Shown here piece after piece: positions 37,223-39,720 of a stretch of 39,720 nucleotides of DNA. A model generated the notes under the pieces. The model was not told where the DNA came from. It saw only the letters and a program-made list of their open reading frames with translations, and searched no databases. Positions within the stretch are counted from its first letter, which is position 1; each line of letters begins with the position of its first letter. Made by a program: the position numbers and the translations under genes. This DNA comes from Dialister sp. CAG:486 (GTDB taxonomy: Bacteria > Bacillota > Negativicutes > Veillonellales > Dialisteraceae): contig FR879610.1 in the NCBI GenBank assembly GCA_000434475.1, positions 51,593 through 91,312 on the forward strand, written 5' to 3'.

Positions 37223-38056
37223 ATGATTCATTTGATTCTGGACAGTACCTCCGGCGTTGGTGCAGATTTTCTAGCCCTTCACCCGAATGTACACTGTATT
37301 TCCCTGACCATTGAAATGGGAGAGAATTACGTACCGGAAAGCGAGGCAACCATTAAGGCTGTCATCGATTATTCCGAAGCGACGAAGAAATCGGTACCTA
37401 CGAGCCAGCCGAGTACCGGCGATTTTCTGAAGCTGTTCTCCGATATTCCTGCCGAAGACCCGATCATTGTGCTCTGCATTTGCTCCACCATCAGCGGCAC
37501 GTACAACGGGGCGCTTTTGGCTGCCCGACAGTCGGGACGCAAGAATATCACGGTCATCAATACGAGAACGACGGCGATCGGCATGATCCATCTGCTGGAG
37601 GATGGTCTGGATATGATCGAGAAGGGGCTTTCCTATGAGGAAATCGCGAAAGCGCTCGAAGAAGCCTCGATGCGGACGGGACTCACCGTTGCGCTCGATA
37701 CCATTGACTATCTGAAGCGCGGAGGACGCATCGGGAAGGCTGCCGGCCTCATTGGAAGCATTCTCAAAATCAAGCCGGTGATTTACCTGAATGAAAACAA
37801 TGAAGTAGATGCTTTAGGGAAGGTGCGCACGACAAAAAAAGCAAATGCTCTCATGATCGATTATCTGAAAAAGCAGGAGCCGCTCAAGAGACTCGGCATC
37901 GTACACATCGAAAATGAAGCCGGAGCGAAGGTGCTCTATGACAAAGCGAAGGAAATGTATCCGGACATGGACATTACACTCACGACGGCGACCCCGGTTC
38001 TGACAGCCTATCTGGGACCTGGTCTTACTGGATTCATTTTTGAAAGAGCCAAATAA
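37223..38056 (+). CDS. DegV/FakB family fatty acid-binding protein
   Basis: This 277-residue protein has the DegV fold, which holds a fatty acid between two domains and presents its carboxylate to the kinase FakA. Motifs are HLILDSTSGVGADF at the start, VPTSQPSTGDFLKLF, CICSTISGTYNGALLAA and the TIDYLKRGGRIGKAAGLIGSILKIKPVI signature near residue 155. ATG 37223 follows AGGAAGGAA. It is directly upstream of a FakA-like kinase, which strongly supports a fatty acid incorporation role. Chain specificity cannot be read from sequence. The 176 bases before it contain a TCCATGC/GCATGGA hairpin without a T run. Confidence 0.92.
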   Translation: MIHLILDSTSGVGADFLALHPNVHCISLTIEMGENYVPESEATIKAVIDYSEATKKSVPTSQPSTGDFLKLFSDIPAEDPIIVLCICSTISGTYNGALLAARQSGRKNITVINTRTTAIGMIHLLEDGLDMIEKGLSYEEIAKALEEASMRTGLTVALDTIDYLKRGGRIGKAAGLIGSILKIKPVIYLNENNEVDALGKVRTTKKANALMIDYLKKQEPLKRLGIVHIENEAGAKVLYDKAKEMYPDMDITLTTATPVLTAYLGPGLTGFIFERAK

Positions 38057-38071
38057 ATGGGGGAGAGAATG

Positions 38072-39673
38072 ATGTATACCGTTATTGATGGGAATTGTTT
38101 CAAAAATATGCTGGTAGGAGCGTATCAGCTTTTCCAGAAGAAATATGAAATTATCAATCAGCTGAATGTTTTCCCCGTGCCGGATGGCGATACAGGGAAT
38201 AACATGCTGAATACCTTGAAATCCATGTACAGCATGATTGCGGAAGTTAGCCCGAAAGAGCCGGTTGGCATCATCGCTGAGAAAGCTTCTGCTGGTGCTA
38301 TCATGGGGGCACGCGGAAATTCTGGTGTCATCCTTTCGCAGATCATTCATGGCATCAGCCGCGGCCTGCATGGCAAGAAGACCGCTTCCTGCGGACAGAT
38401 GAGCAAGGCTTTCCAGTACGGTATCCTGTATGCGTATCGTGCTGTCACTAAGCCGGTGGAGGGCACCATCCTTTCCGTAGCTCGTGGCATTGCGAAAGGG
38501 ACACATGATGTATACCGCGTGGAAACGGATTTCAGCAAAATTTTGGAAGCATCTATCGATGCGGGAGAAGAAGCACTCGCTAAGACGCCGGAGCAGCTGC
38601 AGATTTTAAAAGATGCGAATGTTGTTGATGCCGGTGGTCAGGGATTGATCTTCTTTTTGATGGGTTGTCTGAATGGTCTGACCGGAAAAGTCGAAGATAT
38701 CGAAGTCGATGTGAAGCCGGTCATCAGCCGTCTGGAAGCAAAAGGAGAGTCTTTCTCCATTGAGTATCCCTACTGCACGGAATTCATCATCAGCCCATGT
38801 AAAGTAAGTGCTCGTGAAGTCCGCCAGAAGCTTTCTTCCTGGGGTGAATCTATGATCGTCGCTGCGGGTGATAATTTGGTGAAGGTCCACATCCACGCCC
38901 AGCGTCCGGGCCATGTCCTGGACATGGCAGCGGACTGGGGTACGCTCCATGACATCAAGTGTGATAACATGGTCGACCAATTTCATAGAAATAAAGAAAA
39001 GCAGCAGAAGATGGAAAAGAAACCGCTTGGTGTCCTGACCGTCGTCTCCGGGGAAGGCTGGACAGAGCTTTTCGAAAAATCAGGCTGTGATGTTGTCTCC
39101 GGCGGCCAGTCCATGAATCCATCCGTGCAGGAACTCTCGGCAGGTATGGAAAATGGACAGTATGAGAAATATATCATCCTGCCAAATAACAAAAACATCA
39201 TTCTTGCTGCGCAGCAGCTGAAGAAAATGCTTGGTGAAAAAGTCCATATCGTACCATCCACGAACCCGATGGAAGGGCTGGCAGCTGCTATGGTTTTTGA
39301 TGGTAAGGCCACTATCGCGGAAAATCTTGATGCCATGGCCGATCGTCTTTCAGACATCAGGAGCGGTATGATCACGACCGCTGTACGTGACAGCATCGTC
39401 GGTGAATCCACCATTCACAAGGACGACTTCATGGGTCTTGTCAAAGGTTGTGAAGTCATCTCTGTACCGGAGCTTTCCGACTGCTTCATGCAGGTACTTG
39501 GTGAACTTATTGATGAAGATACCGAGATCGTCACCATTTACTTCGGAAAAGACCTTTCGGAAGAAGACTGTCAGAAAGAGATCGAGAAGGCAGAAAAAGC
39601 CTACCCGGATGTCACCTTTGAAATGTACGAAGGCGACCAGCCGCTGTATCCGATGTTTATCGCAGCAGAATAA
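38072..39673 (+). CDS. fakA: Fatty acid kinase FakA-like protein (DAK2 domain)
   Basis: This 533-residue protein is the ATP-binding subunit that phosphorylates fatty acids held by FakB/DegV partners, feeding exogenous fatty acids into phospholipid synthesis. The N-terminal DAK2 domain (about 1-200) carries NVFPVPDGDTGNNMLNTLKSM (Mg-ATP Asp residues) and SAGAIMGARGNSGVILSQII. NVVDAGGQGLIFFLMG ends that domain; a middle linker domain and a C-terminal DegV-like domain follow (GEGWTELFEKSGCDVVSGGQSMNPS, ILPNNKNIILAAQQ). Start: ATG 38072 (or 38069) lies after GGGGGAGAG; the ATG at 38057 overlaps that site. The gene starts 15 bases after degV, in one operon. Confidence 0.93.
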   Translation: MYTVIDGNCFKNMLVGAYQLFQKKYEIINQLNVFPVPDGDTGNNMLNTLKSMYSMIAEVSPKEPVGIIAEKASAGAIMGARGNSGVILSQIIHGISRGLHGKKTASCGQMSKAFQYGILYAYRAVTKPVEGTILSVARGIAKGTHDVYRVETDFSKILEASIDAGEEALAKTPEQLQILKDANVVDAGGQGLIFFLMGCLNGLTGKVEDIEVDVKPVISRLEAKGESFSIEYPYCTEFIISPCKVSAREVRQKLSSWGESMIVAAGDNLVKVHIHAQRPGHVLDMAADWGTLHDIKCDNMVDQFHRNKEKQQKMEKKPLGVLTVVSGEGWTELFEKSGCDVVSGGQSMNPSVQELSAGMENGQYEKYIILPNNKNIILAAQQLKKMLGEKVHIVPSTNPMEGLAAAMVFDGKATIAENLDAMADRLSDIRSGMITTAVRDSIVGESTIHKDDFMGLVKGCEVISVPELSDCFMQVLGELIDEDTEIVTIYFGKDLSEEDCQKEIEKAEKAYPDVTFEMYEGDQPLYPMFIAAE

Positions 39674-39720
39674 GAAACATGAAAAGGGGCTGTGAAATAA
39701 TAGCTCCATGAACACAAAAA

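Noticed and set aside
39674..39720. Possible terminator after fakA (GGGGCT..AGCTCC)
   Set aside because: The stem is short with wobbles, no T run is visible, and the window ends here.

Overview
The window is a contiguous piece of a bacterial chromosome. Every gene I can support lies on the + strand, in short operons separated by clear hairpin terminators and TTGNNN-N17-TATAAT-type promoters. Gene neighbourhoods (gap-pgk-tpiA-eno; alaS-ireB-yqgF-DUF1292; U32 peptidase-mutS2; degV-fakA; a sirC-hemA-hemC-cobA/hemD-hemB-hemL tetrapyrrole operon) and strong AGGAGG-type ribosome sites point to a Firmicute. The fused cobA/hemD operon and roughly balanced base composition suggest the Negativicutes (Dialister/Megasphaera-like). 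That placement is an inference from gene content, not from a search.

Layout: 1-3628 is a glycolytic block (end of gap, pgk, tpiA, eno). pgk carries a perfect 40 bp tandem duplication that shifts its frame and removes the conserved C-terminus. 3810-7223 holds glmU, prs and pth. 7370-10802 holds tmk, rbgA, rnhB and a CsoR-type regulator. 10800-17957 is the tetrapyrrole operon, which makes 5-aminolevulinate from glutamyl-tRNA, converts it to uroporphyrinogen III, then methylates and oxidises it towards sirohydrochlorin (siroheme or cobalamin); no protoheme-branch gene is present. 18095-23983 holds a secreted lipoprotein phosphoesterase, a PcrA/UvrD helicase and a two-gene FecCD-type ABC importer without a binding protein. 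24147-28087 is alaS-ireB-yqgF-DUF1292. 28324-34289 holds a PduO-type cobalamin adenosyltransferase, a U32 peptidase and mutS2. 34300-36409 is a xanthine salvage pair (xpt-pbuX). 36591 to the end holds an unrecognised 128-residue protein, a DegV/FakB protein and a FakA-like fatty acid kinase.

The most unusual material is between genes. Four copies of a ~161-165 bp element (7370, 18124, 28100, 29193) have near-perfect terminal inverted repeats, mostly TA at the borders, and fold over their full length into one long hairpin. They look like miniature non-autonomous transposable elements; paired base changes between copies preserve the stem, and all four share one orientation ahead of a + strand gene. 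Two further stretches look like structured RNA that I cannot assign to a known class: a leader with a possible pseudoknot and a mutually exclusive pairing between hemC and cobA/hemD (13740-13900), and a three-way-junction fold directly downstream of a strong promoter ahead of the U32 peptidase (29066-29125). No tRNA, rRNA, CRISPR array, prophage or full-length transposase gene was seen.
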